A stretch of DNA of 64,000 nt, from the NCBI RefSeq assembly GCF_027944115.1, contig NZ_JAPJZI010000001.1, positions 1,612,001 through 1,676,000 on the forward strand. Reading direction: 5' to 3'. Under the pieces are notes generated by a model. It did not search any database and was not told the origin of the DNA. It saw only the letters and a list, made by a program, of their open reading frames with translations. The stretch comes from Hoeflea prorocentri. Its GTDB lineage: Bacteria; Pseudomonadota; Alphaproteobacteria; Rhizobiales; Rhizobiaceae. Below are positions 18,801-28,615 of the stretch, piece by piece. Position 1 is the first letter of the stretch; the number at the start of each line of letters is the position of its first letter. The translations under genes and the position numbers were made by a program.

Positions 18801-19368
18801 GGACATCCAGTTGGTCAGGTCCGGCAACGGGCCTTATGTGGGTACCGTTGATATAAATGATTTCAGCGTCGTGAATGACGAGCACCTTCAAAAACTCGTA
18901 TCAACACGACCGCAAGGAGGTGAAAGCCTCAATGAAGCCGTTCGCCGGGATATCGATGTCAGCCGTGCCTATTTTCAATATGCCTTTGCGCGCATTGATA
19001 TGGGCAAGGGTTTCCTGCACCTGAGCGACGGCGTCGCGCGCGGCACGGAGGTTGGCTTCGCCTTCCAGGGCGATGTTTATGATTCTGATACAGGTATGGA
19101 TATCACCGGCACGTTCATGCCGGCCTATGGCCTTAACAGATTATTTGGCGAGATACCTGTCCTGGGTATTATTCTCGGCAATGGCCGCGACCGTGGTCTC
19201 ATCGGCATCACGTTCCGCCTGACCGGAAGTTTCGACGATCCGACGCTGGCCATCAATCCGATTTCTCTTATCGCGCCTGGAATATTCAGGTCGATTTTCC
19301 AGTTCCGCAACGACAGCACCAATGTCGATGCCGAGGGTAAATACAATTTCAGAAGCGAGACACGCTAG
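15832..19368 (+). CDS. YhdP-like AsmA-superfamily envelope protein (DUF3971)
   Basis: The 1178-residue protein has a basic cytoplasmic N-terminus, one transmembrane helix (about residues 46-70) and a very long periplasmic part made of repeated beta-rich segments. The C-terminal AsmA_2-like motif FGEIPVLGIILG, followed by LIGITFRLTGSFDDP, is characteristic. YhdP/TamB-type proteins are thought to bridge the periplasm and move phospholipid to the outer membrane. The ATG at 15832 follows GGAAG. A GTG at 15811 is in frame. It is convergent with tyrS. Confidence 0.9.
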   Translation: MTDTHGGRKRGRRRDSVVLHKMPSANAHEPIIVNTPARFGLLHHFAKGFGILSALVILLLVGTLVLLESGAADGALTGRAQALLQNAAGDQYQATVDNTRIRLAKRGMVALEARDVGLRRVADGVEVLHAEKAKIALQILPLLSGQLEISHIEIVGGLVNAAETEGPGQAAENAQREPFQIANLEPVTDQALTLVRSLSTMLEDRGTRSVFLSDMTLDGVAGGGSSLTVRSAEVSRDGAGGIEVQAGLDFAGQEIDIKAHAAPAGSNGDRTQLDAQVTGVHLGKMIRGLSNNPERKFRLESDVEIDLTALSRGAGQLSELSADLDFSAGELFMDGVAADLRPSRVNVAMDTKRKSIEIRSSRLAIGKSSYSFNGGIIDLLSLPDQKDEGIAIDLLVDRATVAPTDSSEPAIDVAMKAFARFVRAERRLYVDEFIVTSKQGSMFSSASVQLSDTSPEVSFVANIDRMDTASVKQLWPYWIAKMARSWVLQNLFGGTVHDGQIKVFIPEGRMAAALPNALHLDDQQLQIDFDIKNARFDVAGDIPPVRNADGLFSLRGNRMELKIDKGTSYFASKRSVEVSNGLFVIGKTDERPLMAELDIEVSGEAAAVAELISYRPINALERTPYKADDFEGTVSSKVHAVFGLVHKQNPPSPVWDVSLDLDGVSIGPKVDGVKVTNATGKMHVDTTTIKIDAQAELNGIQSQLDFTEPLEAGNGVASDRTVKFQISEKDRAEFAPQLNELIKGTVFLKAKLGKEGRQAFDADFTEAKLILPWIGWSKGKGIKATATFDLVPQETGGEEATARDETDEEERKGLGLPGAFTIKDFNLAGEGFAARGNLELRNGQLINADISRASLSRDDEFSVDVTRKGSTFVVNVSGKAVDLRSSIKHLLADGEGESTETSQEKVELKVRTDRAIGFGGETVQPFKMDYVGQGSKILGLDLQTTTSGGKKIDAVGKHDGSSLVLTISSKDAGAAARFADIYSKIRGGTLDIQLVRSGNGPYVGTVDINDFSVVNDEHLQKLVSTRPQGGESLNEAVRRDIDVSRAYFQYAFARIDMGKGFLHLSDGVARGTEVGFAFQGDVYDSDTGMDITGTFMPAYGLNRLFGEIPVLGIILGNGRDRGLIGITFRLTGSFDDPTLAINPISLIAPGIFRSIFQFRNDSTNVDAEGKYNFRSETR

Positions 19369-19381
19369 TCGCGCCAGCAGT

Positions 19382-20635
19382 TCAAAGCGGCCTGACGAGC
19401 ATATGCTTCTTCTTGCCTAGGGAAAGCTTGATTATTCCGTCTTCGGTCAGATCCGACTTGTCGACCGCGCGCCGCTCATCCGTGACCTGTTTGTCATTGA
19501 CCTTCACGGCGCCGCCTTTCACATGACGTCTTGCCTCGCCATTGGAGGCCGCAAGACCGGCAGATACGAACAGGTTCAGCAGGCCGATACCGGCATCGAG
19601 TTCCGATGCCGGGATCTCGATTGTCGGAAGATTTTCGGCTGCCAGGCCTTCCTCGAAGGTTTTGCGTGCAGTCTCGGCCGCTTCTTCCGCCGCCTTTCGA
19701 CCGTGTAGAATCGCGGTGACTTCCGTTGCCAGGGTCTTCTTGACCTCATTGATCTCGGAGCCGCCCAGTGCCTCGAGCCGCGCAACTTCGTCCATCGGCA
19801 AGGTCGTGTAGAGCTTGAGGAAGCGCACGACATCGGCATCTTCCGTATTGCGCCAGTATTGCCAGAAGTCATAGACGCTGAGGAGATCGGCATTGAGCCA
19901 TATGGCGCCTGTTGCCGATTTTCCCATCTTGGCGCCGGATGAGGTGGTCAGCAGCGGCGATGTGACCGCGTAGAGCTGCGGCGTACCCAGGCGGTGACCA
20001 AGATCGATGCCGTTGACGATGTTTCCCCATTGGTCGGAGCCGCCCATCTGCAGCCGGCATCCGGTGCGCCGGTTCAGTTCGACAAAGTCGTATGCCTGCA
20101 GGATCATGTAATTGAACTCAAGAAAGGACAGGGACTGTTCCCGGTCAAGGCGCAGTTTGACGGAATCGAATGAAAGCATGCGATTAACGGAGAAATGACG
20201 CCCGACATCGCGCAGGAATTCGACATAATTGATGCCCATCAGCCAGTCGGCATTGTTGACCATCAAGGCATCGGTCTCACCATCTCCGAATGTCAGGTAT
20301 TTGGAGAAGCACGCCCGGATACCGGAGAGATTTTCCTCAATCTTTTCAGGCGTCATCAATTGCCGCGCTTCATCCTTGAAGCTCGGATCGCCGATCATGC
20401 CGGTACCGCCGCCCATCAGCGCGATCGGGCGATGCCCGGTCTGTTGCAGCCAGTGCAGCATCATGATCTGGATGAGGGAACCGGCATGCAGGCTCGATGC
20501 GGTTGGATCGAAGCCGATATAGGCGGTGACCGTCTCCTGGCGGAACAGGTCATCAAGTCCGTTGTTATCCGATGTCTGATGGATGAATCCGCGCTCGCTG
20601 AGTGTGTGGAGGAAATCTGATTTGAAGGCGGACAT
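19382..20635 (-). CDS. tyrS: Tyrosyl-tRNA synthetase
   Basis: The 417-residue class I synthetase charges tRNA-Tyr. The HIGH-equivalent is LHAGSL at 49-54 and the KMSKS-equivalent is GAKMGKS. An S4 RNA-binding domain lies at the C-terminus ([14 protein letters not shown]). The ATG at 20635 gives the conserved start [17 protein letters not shown]. Upstream in-frame codons to 20698 are unlikely to be translated. It is divergent from anmK with 117 bases between starts. Confidence 0.97.
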   Translation of the reverse strand: MSAFKSDFLHTLSERGFIHQTSDNNGLDDLFRQETVTAYIGFDPTASSLHAGSLIQIMMLHWLQQTGHRPIALMGGGTGMIGDPSFKDEARQLMTPEKIEENLSGIRACFSKYLTFGDGETDALMVNNADWLMGINYVEFLRDVGRHFSVNRMLSFDSVKLRLDREQSLSFLEFNYMILQAYDFVELNRRTGCRLQMGGSDQWGNIVNGIDLGHRLGTPQLYAVTSPLLTTSSGAKMGKSATGAIWLNADLLSVYDFWQYWRNTEDADVVRFLKLYTTLPMDEVARLEALGGSEINEVKKTLATEVTAILHGRKAAEEAAETARKTFEEGLAAENLPTIEIPASELDAGIGLLNLFVSAGLAASNGEARRHVKGGAVKVNDKQVTDERRAVDKSDLTEDGIIKLSLGKKKHMLVRPL

Positions 20636-20752
20636 GATTTTTCCTTTGACGCCGGGTCGCGATGCGCGTTTTGTGACGGTTCGGCGGGCGTTTATCATCC
20701 TTTTTCGCTGATTTCACGCCATTTGTTTGAATGCATGATATCGGAGATGCTG

Positions 20753-21913
20753 ATGAGCACGCGCATCGCAGGCAAAGCGGAAGTGCTGACCGCCATCGGA
20801 TTGATGAGCGGAACGTCGATGGACGGGATTGATGTTGCCCTGGTTCGCAGCGATGGCGAGCAGGTGGTGGAACGGGGTGCGTTCCTTACCATTCCCTACA
20901 GACCCGATTTCAGGCGGCGTCTTGCCGATGCGCTGGAGGCGGCCAAATCAATTCGCGAACGGGATGAGCGCCCGGACGACCTTGGAAACCTCGAGCGGGA
21001 GCTGACACATTTGCATGTCGATGCAGTGGAGACCTATCTGTCTCGTTTCGGATTAACACCGGATCAGGTTGATCTTGTCGGCTTTCACGGTCAGACCGTT
21101 TTGCATCGGCCAGAGCGGGGCCTGACCGTTCAGATCGGGGATGGCTCGCTGCTGGCCGAACGGATCGGAATTCCCGTCGTTTACGATATGCGGGCCAATG
21201 ACATGAAAGCCGGAGGAGAGGGCGCGCCATTGGCGCCTGCTTATCACGGCGCTCTTGCCAAAGGTCTCACCTGCGATTGGCCGGTGGCTTTTGTCAATAT
21301 CGGAGGCATCTCCAACATTACGAGCGTCGATGCGGACGGGCAGCTCACGGCATTCGATACCGGGCCGGGTAATTCGCTGATCGACCAGTGGGTCGAGATG
21401 AAGGCCGGCATTCCGTTTGATCAGGGCGGCGCCATAGCCAGCGAAGGGCAGGTGCTGCGCCGGTTGATCGATCCCTATCTGGAGGCGGCATTCTTCGATG
21501 TATCGTCGAAACGCAGATCTCTCGACCGCAATGACTTTTTGCCGCCGGACCCGGATGAGGCCGGTCTTGAAGATGGTTCGCGAAGCCTCGCAAGGCTGAC
21601 GGCCGAGGCGTTGCTGAAATCGGCGCAAAAGCTGCCTGAAATTCCAAAGACATGGATCATATGTGGCGGCGGCCGAAGCAATCGCATCATTATGGACGAC
21701 CTTCAGGATCTCGTGACACCGAGTAGCGGCTCGGTTCTTCCTGCGGAAGACCTCGACCTCGACGGAGACGGTATGGAGGCCGAGGCCTGGGCCTTCCTTG
21801 CGATCCGGTCGCATCTGGGTCTCGCGCTGTCATGGCCGGGAACGACGGGATGCAGGCAACCGGTAACGGGTGGCAAGATTGCAAAGCCGTCCCGCAAGGT
21901 CGAGGCCGGTTAG
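20753..21913 (+). CDS. anmK: Anhydro-N-acetylmuramic acid kinase
   Basis: AnmK phosphorylates and opens 1,6-anhydro-N-acetylmuramic acid from recycled peptidoglycan. The 386-residue length is normal. Motifs are GTSMDGID at 20-27, [22 protein letters not shown] and [11 protein letters not shown]. The ATG at 20753 follows CGGAG. The 3' end overlaps the convergent SUMF1-fold gene by four bases. Together with the D,D-carboxypeptidase and M23 genes it belongs to the wall-turnover set in this window. Confidence 0.95.
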   Translation: MSTRIAGKAEVLTAIGLMSGTSMDGIDVALVRSDGEQVVERGAFLTIPYRPDFRRRLADALEAAKSIRERDERPDDLGNLERELTHLHVDAVETYLSRFGLTPDQVDLVGFHGQTVLHRPERGLTVQIGDGSLLAERIGIPVVYDMRANDMKAGGEGAPLAPAYHGALAKGLTCDWPVAFVNIGGISNITSVDADGQLTAFDTGPGNSLIDQWVEMKAGIPFDQGGAIASEGQVLRRLIDPYLEAAFFDVSSKRRSLDRNDFLPPDPDEAGLEDGSRSLARLTAEALLKSAQKLPEIPKTWIICGGGRSNRIIMDDLQDLVTPSSGSVLPAEDLDLDGDGMEAEAWAFLAIRSHLGLALSWPGTTGCRQPVTGGKIAKPSRKVEAG

Positions 21914-22791
21914 GACGGCTCGCGCGCAAGGCGGAAACCGACGAGAATATGTTTGATGGTATCAGGCCGGCTGTGTCTTGCCGCGGGACGGCAGACCCCG
22001 CAGCCTTTGTCGTCCCAGGAGCCGCCCTTGACGATGTGGCGGTTGTTACCGGCGGGCGTTGATGTCCATTCGAAAACCTGGCCGGCGGCATCCAGCAGGC
22101 CGTAGGGGCTGGCGCCGGATGGGTAGCTGCCGACAGGTAACGTCGAGAAGGGGCCTTGATCATGGCTGTTAAGGCGTGCTGCGTTGAAGTCATTGCCCCA
22201 GGGAAAGTAAAGACCTTGTGGGCCGCGCGCTGCCTTTTCCCATTCAGCCTCCGTCGGCAGGCGCCACACATCACCGGTCTTTTTGCTCAGCCAATCAGCA
22301 TAGGCGCGCGCGTCGCGTTGGCTAACCATGACCACCGGGTGTGATTCCCTTCCGCCGGGTGCTGCCGTCGAATTCCATATGTAAGGCTCGGCGCGTTCAA
22401 AGGGATGGATCAGACCATATCCCTCCCACACGTCGCGGCTGACGGTCGGTGGCGTATGTCCGGTTTCTTCGAGGAAGACGGCATATTGTGCGTTGGTGAT
22501 CGGTGTTTTGGCGATCTGAAAGGATGGCAGATCAATGGTGCTTCGTGGTTCATGATCATACCAACCGCGTTCGCGGGTCACGCTGTGGCCATAGGCCTCT
22601 TCGTCCAGGCGATAGGCCATCTCGCGTTCGGTGGCGTCTGAGCCCATGATAAAAGGCCCTGCCGGGATTTCGGTTGTCTGCGGGATAGCGAAAGCGCTTT
22701 CGGCAGCAACCTTCCCAAGCGGCAGCAAAAGCATTGCCGCAACAAAAAACGCGGCCCGTTTTATTCCATCGTGCCGCGTTCTTCTGTTCAT
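21910..22791 (-). CDS. Exported SUMF1/FGE-fold protein
   Basis: The 293-residue protein has a signal peptide (basic start, hydrophobic [14 protein letters not shown]) and a SUMF1/formylglycine-generating-enzyme fold. Markers are [60 protein letters not shown] and GGSWDD. True FGE has a Cys two residues after GGS-aromatic. Here that position is Asp and the two Cys come later (KGCGVC). I therefore do not call it a sulfatase-activating enzyme. It may be a carbohydrate-binding or structural member. No sulfatase gene is nearby. Confidence 0.85.
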   Translation of the reverse strand: MNRRTRHDGIKRAAFFVAAMLLLPLGKVAAESAFAIPQTTEIPAGPFIMGSDATEREMAYRLDEEAYGHSVTRERGWYDHEPRSTIDLPSFQIAKTPITNAQYAVFLEETGHTPPTVSRDVWEGYGLIHPFERAEPYIWNSTAAPGGRESHPVVMVSQRDARAYADWLSKKTGDVWRLPTEAEWEKAARGPQGLYFPWGNDFNAARLNSHDQGPFSTLPVGSYPSGASPYGLLDAAGQVFEWTSTPAGNNRHIVKGGSWDDKGCGVCRPAARHSRPDTIKHILVGFRLAREPS

Positions 22792-22806
22792 GGTCTGCTC
22801 TGTTTG

Positions 22807-23484
22807 TCAGCGGATACGTTTCGGCGCTGGTTCCGGGACCAATTCACCGGCAAGACGCCTGTCAAGATAATCGGTGCATTCACCGATCAGTTCGTCAACC
22901 TGACCGTTAAAGAAGTGATTGGCGCCAGGCATGATCTTCTGGGTGATCATGATGCCCTTTTGTGTCTTGAGTTTTTCGACAAGACCCTGAACGTCCTTTT
23001 CCGGCGCAACCCGGTCCGCATCGCCATGGATGATGAGGCCGGATGACGGGCAGGGTGCAAGGAATGCGAAGTCGTAAATATTGGGCTGTGGTGCGATCGA
23101 CATGAAGCCTTCAATTTCCGGCCGGCGCATGAGCAGTTGCATCCCGATCCAGGCGCCGAAGGAATAGCCGGCGACCCAGCAGCTCTTGCTGTCGGGGTGC
23201 AGGCTCTGGATCCAGTCGAGTGCCGCTGCCGCATCGGACAGTTCGCCCGTGCCGTGGTCGAAGGCTCCCTGGCTGCGGCCGATCGAACGGAAATTGAACC
23301 TGAGCGTGGTGAAACCGCGCTGCTGGAACATATAAAAGAGCTGGTAGACGATCTGGTTGTTCATCGTCCCGCCGAACTGCGGATGCGGGTGCAGCACGAT
23401 CGCGATTGGCGCGTTCTTTTCCTTGGCGGGCTGATATCGGCCTTCCAGCCGCCCCGCTGGACCATTAAAGATGACTTCGGGCAT
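22807..23484 (-). CDS. Alpha/beta hydrolase, KANL3/Tex30-like (COG2945)
   Basis: The 225-residue alpha/beta hydrolase has HPHPQFGGTMNN after the first strand and the nucleophile elbow GYSFGAWIG (Ser). IHGDADRVAPEKD supplies the acid, and ANHFFNGQ supplies the catalytic His. This COG2945 group is annotated as dienelactone hydrolase-like, but substrates are unknown. It lies 15 bases downstream of the SUMF1-fold start on the same strand. Confidence 0.9.
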   Translation of the reverse strand: MPEVIFNGPAGRLEGRYQPAKEKNAPIAIVLHPHPQFGGTMNNQIVYQLFYMFQQRGFTTLRFNFRSIGRSQGAFDHGTGELSDAAAALDWIQSLHPDSKSCWVAGYSFGAWIGMQLLMRRPEIEGFMSIAPQPNIYDFAFLAPCPSSGLIIHGDADRVAPEKDVQGLVEKLKTQKGIMITQKIMPGANHFFNGQVDELIGECTDYLDRRLAGELVPEPAPKRIR

Positions 23485-23498
23485 TGTGTCTCCGGCTC

Positions 23499-23570
23499 AA
23501 ACCTACAATCTGATAGAACCGGCCAGCCAGGTTGGGCTCTGTACGTCGGTCCGCCAGCACTATGTAGGTT
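23499..23570 (-). promoter_or_regulatory. Long-range inverted repeat in the hydrolase 5' region
   Basis: AACCTACA (23500-23507) and TGTAGGTT (23563-23570) are perfect 8-base complements about 55 bases apart. A smaller AACC...GGTT pair lies between them. The element sits just upstream of the hydrolase start on the minus strand. It could be a structured leader or two operator half-sites. Confidence 0.25.
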
Positions 23571-23684
23571 GGTTCGATTTGGTTTTTAATTATCCTTCCG
23601 GATATAAGCAGGTGTCATAAGCCATCGGCGTCCGGAATTTCAAGGAAAATAAGGCGTTGTCGACGGCGCCGAATCTGACGAAGC

Positions 23685-24863
23685 ATGAAAAAGCCACGCA
23701 TCTATATGGATTACAACGCGACCGCGCCTTTGCTGCCGCAGGCGCGCGAGGCGATGGAAGAGGCATTGGCCTTGCCCGGAAATCCGTCTTCGGTTCACGC
23801 GGAAGGCCGGGCGGCACGCGCAGTTATGGACAAAGCGCGCCGTCAGGTCGCAGCGCTCGCCGGCGCAAGTGCGGCGTGCGTCACCTTCACATCCGGAGCG
23901 ACCGAGGCAGCAGCCACTGTGCTCACGCCCCACTACAAGATGGGGAAGGCAGATCTTGCGGTCTCGCATCTTTACGTGCCGGCGGTCGAGCATCCCTGCA
24001 TTCTTGCGGGTGGACGCTTCGGGCCAGAACAGATCACGAAACTGGCAGTTGATTCGCAAGGCCTTGTCGATCTGGTGGCCTTGAAGACGCGTCTTGAAGA
24101 TCATGATGCGGCGTCCGGGTTGGCACTGGTTGCCATCCAGCTTGCCAACAATGAAACCGGTGTTCTCCAGCCGGTCGCTGAAGCTGCAGCAATTATAAAG
24201 GAACATGGCGGCATACTGGTTGTCGATGCTGTCCAGGCCGGGGGGCGCCTGGCGGTCGATATCAGCGCCCTGGGTGCAGATTTCCTGCTGCTGTCATCTC
24301 ACAAGATTGGCGGCCCCAAGGGTATCGGCGCGGTTGTCAGTGCTGGTGAAATCATGATGCCTGTCCCTCTTATCCCAGGCGGCGGGCAGGAAAGGGGACA
24401 CCGTTCCGGCACGGAGAGCCCGGCGGCCGCGGCCGGCTTTGGCGCTGCCGCAGAGCAGGCACTTAATGATCTCGAAGCGAATGCCCGAAAGATCGCCGCC
24501 GACCGCGACCGGCTAGAAGCGGGTATCAGACAAATGGCACCGGATTGCATCATCCATGCGGGCGAATCGCCGAGGCTGATTAATACGACGTTTTTCTCTC
24601 TTCCCGGCCTCAAGGCGGAAACCGCGCAGATCGCATTTGATCTTGAAGGCATTGCCGTCTCAGCCGGTTCGGCCTGCTCATCGGGCAAGGTTGGACCGAG
24701 TCACGTACTGGCCGCCATGGGGAAAGATGCCGACCTCGGCGGAATCCGTGTCAGCATAGGATTGGAGACCTCCGACGCAGAACTAACTGAATTTCTTCGT
24801 GTTTTTGGAAAGATCAATGAAAAACGTGACAAAAACCGGAAAGAAAAAACGGCGCTAGTCTAG
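23685..24863 (+). CDS. Cysteine desulfurase, NifS/IscS-like class
   Basis: This 392-residue PLP enzyme takes sulfur from cysteine. The cofactor lysine is K207 in SSHKIGGPKG. The persulfide-carrying Cys is C331 in SAGSACSSGK, on the flexible loop typical of IscS/NifS group I enzymes. MDYNATAPL is the conserved N-terminus. It stands 156 bases before sufB. The operon also encodes its own SufS, so the locus supplies both desulfurase types. The C-terminal Lys-rich tail is hydrophilic and unremarkable. Confidence 0.94.
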   Translation: MKKPRIYMDYNATAPLLPQAREAMEEALALPGNPSSVHAEGRAARAVMDKARRQVAALAGASAACVTFTSGATEAAATVLTPHYKMGKADLAVSHLYVPAVEHPCILAGGRFGPEQITKLAVDSQGLVDLVALKTRLEDHDAASGLALVAIQLANNETGVLQPVAEAAAIIKEHGGILVVDAVQAGGRLAVDISALGADFLLLSSHKIGGPKGIGAVVSAGEIMMPVPLIPGGGQERGHRSGTESPAAAAGFGAAAEQALNDLEANARKIAADRDRLEAGIRQMAPDCIIHAGESPRLINTTFFSLPGLKAETAQIAFDLEGIAVSAGSACSSGKVGPSHVLAAMGKDADLGGIRVSIGLETSDAELTEFLRVFGKINEKRDKNRKEKTALV

Positions 24864-24901
24864 AAAAGTTACAAAATACGGCTTACAAGCGAATGCAGGT
24901 G

Positions 24902-24919
24902 CTGGAATCTGATTTCCAG
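24902..24919 (+). promoter_or_regulatory. Inverted repeat CTGGAA-N6-TTCCAG upstream of sufB
   Basis: Perfect 6-base arms (24902-24907 and 24914-24919) lie in the 156-base gap before sufB, about 100 bases upstream of its start. Iron- or Fe-S-responsive regulators (RirA, Irr, IscR) control suf operons in Rhizobiales. The site does not clearly match any of their published consensus boxes. Confidence 0.3.
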
Positions 24920-25019
24920 AACACTAAATTCGCATTAGGCCCGGCTTTGAAACGGGCTGAAAGACATAATGACGTTGACAACTGCCGGACCTTGACCCCG
25001 GCGAGATTGGAGAGCGCCA

Positions 25020-26489
25020 ATGCCTGCCGTGCAGGAGACGATCGATCAGGTCCGCCAGATCGATGTGGACCAGTATAAATACGGTTTCGAAACATTCATC
25101 GAAATGGACAAGGCCCCAAAGGGGCTGAATGAAGACATCATCCGCTTCATTTCCGCAAAGAAGGAAGAGCCGGACTGGATGCTTGAATGGCGTCTGGACG
25201 CCTACAAGCGCTGGCTCACAATGCAAGAGCCAAGTTGGGCGCGCGTAGACTATCCGCAGATTGATTTCAACGACATCTACTACTACGCGGCACCGAAAAA
25301 CCAGACCGGACCGAAGACCATTGACGAGGTGGATCCGGAACTGCTTGCGACCTACGAGAAACTCGGTATCCCTTTGCGGGAGCAGGAAATCCTTGCCGGA
25401 GTTCAGGAATCCAAGGTGGCTGTCGATGCCGTCTTCGATTCCGTTTCTGTCGTGACCACGTTCAAGGAAGAGCTTGCCAAGGCCGGCGTGATTTTCATGT
25501 CGATTTCGGAGGCCATCCGCGAACATCCCAATCTGGTTCGCAAATATCTTGGTTCCGTTGTGCCCGTCAGCGACAACTACTATGCGGCGCTGAACTCTGC
25601 GGTATTCACCGATGGGTCTTTCGTGTTCATTCCAAAGGGCGTTCGCTGCCCAATGGAGTTGTCCACCTATTTTCGCATCAACGAGAAGGACACCGGCCAG
25701 TTCGAGCGCACGCTGATCATCTGCGAAGACGAGGGTTACGTTTCCTATCTGGAAGGGTGCACAGCACCGCAGCGCGATGAGAACCAGTTGCACGCAGCAG
25801 TGGTTGAACTCGTGGCGCTTGACGATGCCGAGATCAAATATTCGACGGTACAGAACTGGTACCCGGGAGACAGTGAAGGCAAGGGCGGGATTTACAATTT
25901 CGTCACCAAGCGCGGCGATTGCCGCGGCGCCAACTCGAAAATCTCCTGGACACAGGTTGAAACCGGTTCGGCCATTACCTGGAAATATCCATCCTGTATT
26001 CTGCGTGGCGACAATTCGCGCGGCGAGTTCTATTCGATCGCCGTGTCGAATGGACGTCAGCAGATCGACAGCGGAACGAAGATGCTTCACCTCGGCAAGA
26101 ACACGTCGAGCCGCATCATCTCCAAAGGTATTTCCGCCGGACGTTCCAACAATACCTATCGCGGTCAGGTCTCCGCACACCGCAAGGCCACCAATGCCCG
26201 CAACTTCACACAGTGTGATTCATTGCTGATCGGCAATAATTGCGGGGCGCATACTGTGCCTTATATCGAGGCCAAAAACGCCACGGCGCAGTTCGAGCAT
26301 GAGGCGACGACCTCGAAGATCTCGGAAGATCAGCTCTTTTACTGCATGCAGCGCGGTATTCCGGAAGAAGAGGCGATCGCCCTGATCGTCAACGGCTTCG
26401 TCAAGGAAGTGATCCAGGAATTGCCGATGGAATTTGCGGTTGAAGCGCAAAAGCTCATTGGAATCAGCCTGGAAGGCAGTGTCGGTTAA
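25020..26489 (+). CDS. sufB: Fe-S cluster assembly scaffold SufB
   Basis: SufB forms the SufBC2D scaffold on which Fe-S clusters are built. The 489-residue protein has the normal beta-helix core. The conserved segment [13 protein letters not shown] holds the Cys that accepts sulfur, and [21 protein letters not shown] is at the C-terminus. The ATG at 25020 follows GGAGAG. It is the first gene of the SUF operon, followed by sufC after 72 bases. Confidence 0.97.
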   Translation: MPAVQETIDQVRQIDVDQYKYGFETFIEMDKAPKGLNEDIIRFISAKKEEPDWMLEWRLDAYKRWLTMQEPSWARVDYPQIDFNDIYYYAAPKNQTGPKTIDEVDPELLATYEKLGIPLREQEILAGVQESKVAVDAVFDSVSVVTTFKEELAKAGVIFMSISEAIREHPNLVRKYLGSVVPVSDNYYAALNSAVFTDGSFVFIPKGVRCPMELSTYFRINEKDTGQFERTLIICEDEGYVSYLEGCTAPQRDENQLHAAVVELVALDDAEIKYSTVQNWYPGDSEGKGGIYNFVTKRGDCRGANSKISWTQVETGSAITWKYPSCILRGDNSRGEFYSIAVSNGRQQIDSGTKMLHLGKNTSSRIISKGISAGRSNNTYRGQVSAHRKATNARNFTQCDSLLIGNNCGAHTVPYIEAKNATAQFEHEATTSKISEDQLFYCMQRGIPEEEAIALIVNGFVKEVIQELPMEFAVEAQKLIGISLEGSVG

Positions 26490-26561
26490 CAACAGATAAG
26501 ATCGCGGCGCGCGAGCCTGTGGGCGTTTCCGCGCTGCCGCCAATCGAGGGATTTGAAAGAA

Positions 26562-27317
26562 ATGCTTGAGATTAAGAACCTGCATGCACGCATTGCTGAG
26601 GACGGAACGGAGATTATCCGTGGCCTCAACCTGACCGTAAAAAACGGCGAAGTGGCTGCCATCATGGGGCCGAACGGCTCCGGCAAGTCGACTCTTTCCT
26701 ATATCCTGACAGGGCGCGAGGACTATGAGGTCACAGAAGGCGATATTCTCTATAATGGAGAAAGCATTCTGGAAATGGATACGTCCGAGCGCGCTGCTTC
26801 CGGCATATTCCTGGCCTTTCAATACCCGGTGGAAATTCCGGGCGTCGCCACGATGCAGTTTTTGAAAGTGGCCATGAATGAGCAACGCAAGGCGAACGGC
26901 GAGGACGAACTGACGACGCCTGAGTTTATCCGTCGCGTGCGTGCCGCTGCCGGCGAGCTTAAGATTGACATGGACATGCTGAAGCGCCCGTTGAATGTGG
27001 GCTTTTCCGGCGGCGAGAAGAAACGGGCGGAAATTCTGCAGATGGCGCTTCTGGAGCCGAAGCTGTGTGTGCTGGACGAGACGGATTCAGGCCTCGATAT
27101 CGACGCGCTCAAAGTGGTGTCCGATGGAGTGAACGCACTTCGCTCACCCGACAGGGCCATCGTTGTCATCACGCACTATCAGCGTCTGCTTGAGCATATC
27201 GTGCCGGATACCGTCCATGTGCTCTACCAGGGACGCGTGATCAAGTCGGGCGACAAATCACTGGCGCAGGTGCTTGAAACCAACGGTTACGCCGAAATTA
27301 TCGAGGATGCAGCCTGA
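26562..27317 (+). CDS. sufC: Fe-S assembly ATPase SufC
   Basis: SufC is the ABC-type ATPase that drives conformational change in the SufBCD scaffold. The 251-residue protein has Walker A GPNGSGKS, the signature SGGEKKRAE and Walker B LCVLDETDSGLDID. The ATG at 26562 gives the conserved start MLEIKNLHARI. A TTG three codons upstream is in frame. It lies between sufB and sufD. Confidence 0.97.
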   Translation: MLEIKNLHARIAEDGTEIIRGLNLTVKNGEVAAIMGPNGSGKSTLSYILTGREDYEVTEGDILYNGESILEMDTSERAASGIFLAFQYPVEIPGVATMQFLKVAMNEQRKANGEDELTTPEFIRRVRAAAGELKIDMDMLKRPLNVGFSGGEKKRAEILQMALLEPKLCVLDETDSGLDIDALKVVSDGVNALRSPDRAIVVITHYQRLLEHIVPDTVHVLYQGRVIKSGDKSLAQVLETNGYAEIIEDAA

Positions 27318-27343
27318 TTGCGGCTGGTTGAAAAGGTTTTGTG

Positions 27344-28615
27344 ATGAATATGCAGAGCAAAAGACCGATCACTGCCGCGGAACAGGCGCTTGTCGACACG
27401 TTCGTCAATCGGATTGACAGTCTTCCCGGAGACGGCGCGATCGCTGCGATCCGAAACGGTTTCATGGATGATATCAAGTTCGATGGATTGCCGACCCGGC
27501 GCGTGGAAGCGTGGCACTATACCGATCTTCGCAACCTGTTGAAGTCGGTGCCTGAGGACAACGCCAATGGCGCATCGGATGCGGTGGCGCCGCTTGTCGA
27601 TGGATCCGACGTGCTGGTCGTTTCCGATGGGCGTGCGTGGGACGCAACGATTTCCGGTGACGCTGAACTCAAACACTACCGCGAGGCGCTCAACACCGGC
27701 ACCGCAGCGCATCGAATGGTGCTGCAGAGTACGGACGACCTGATCGGACGGTTGAATGGCGCATTGGCGGGTGATGGGTTCGACCTGACCGTTCCGGCCA
27801 ATGCAGAACTCAAACGTCCGGTTGAAATTCAGGTCCTTCAGGACGGTGGACAGGCTCATTGCCGGTTTTCAGCGACCGTTGGCGAAGGTGCCAAAGGCAC
27901 GTTTTTTGAGCGGCATATCGGCGGAGAAACCGACACGCTTGTTTCTTCAATAACTGATCTGAAGGTCGGCGCCGAGGCACAGGTTTTCTGGGTCATCAGT
28001 CAGGAAAGGGGACTTTCCGATACGCATTTCGGCCAGATAAACATTGAACTCGGCGCCAATGCGCAGTTGACGCTGTTCGTCGCGAATTCGGGCGGCAAGC
28101 TGGTGCGTCAGGAGATCAATATCAAGGCGAAGGGCGAGGGTTCCGAACTTGCTCTGAGCGGTGTCAACCTGCTCGGCGGCGACAGCCACACCGATGTCAC
28201 CATGGTATTGGACCATCTGGAGCCTGACTGCGTATCCACGGAAACTTTCCGTAATGTGGTCTTTGATCGTGCGCATGGCGTGTTCCAGGGGCAGATCAAT
28301 GTTGCGCAGATTGCCCAGAAGACGGATGCGCGCATGGCATGCAATACGCTTCTTTTGTCTGACGATGGCGACTTTTCGGCCAAGCCGGAACTGGAGATCT
28401 TTGCCGACGATGTACAGTGCGCCCATGGTGCAACGGTCGCCGATATCGATGAAAACCATCTGTTCTACCTGCGTGCACGCGGTATCTCCGAAAAGCGGGC
28501 CCGCAGCATGCTGGTCAACGCTTTCATTGCAGAGATCGTAGAAGAACTTGAAGACCCGGCATTGATCGAAGCCCTGGAAACGCGTTTTGAAAACTGGCTC
28601 GATCATCATGGCTGA
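27344..28615 (+). CDS. sufD: Fe-S assembly protein SufD
   Basis: SufD pairs with SufB in the scaffold complex. The 423-residue protein has the family C-terminus, with ADDVQCAHGATVADIDENHLFYLRARG spanning the conserved His that assists cluster assembly. The ATG at 27344 is one codon after an in-frame GTG. An AAGG lies a few bases upstream. The 3' end overlaps sufS by eight bases, implying translational coupling. Confidence 0.96.
   Translation: MNMQSKRPITAAEQALVDTFVNRIDSLPGDGAIAAIRNGFMDDIKFDGLPTRRVEAWHYTDLRNLLKSVPEDNANGASDAVAPLVDGSDVLVVSDGRAWDATISGDAELKHYREALNTGTAAHRMVLQSTDDLIGRLNGALAGDGFDLTVPANAELKRPVEIQVLQDGGQAHCRFSATVGEGAKGTFFERHIGGETDTLVSSITDLKVGAEAQVFWVISQERGLSDTHFGQINIELGANAQLTLFVANSGGKLVRQEINIKAKGEGSELALSGVNLLGGDSHTDVTMVLDHLEPDCVSTETFRNVVFDRAHGVFQGQINVAQIAQKTDARMACNTLLLSDDGDFSAKPELEIFADDVQCAHGATVADIDENHLFYLRARGISEKRARSMLVNAFIAEIVEELEDPALIEALETRFENWLDHHG

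Noticed and set aside
24924-26180. Minus-strand frame of about 418 codons opposite sufB
   Set aside because: Antisense to sufB, with no motif. Explained by GC-rich third positions.
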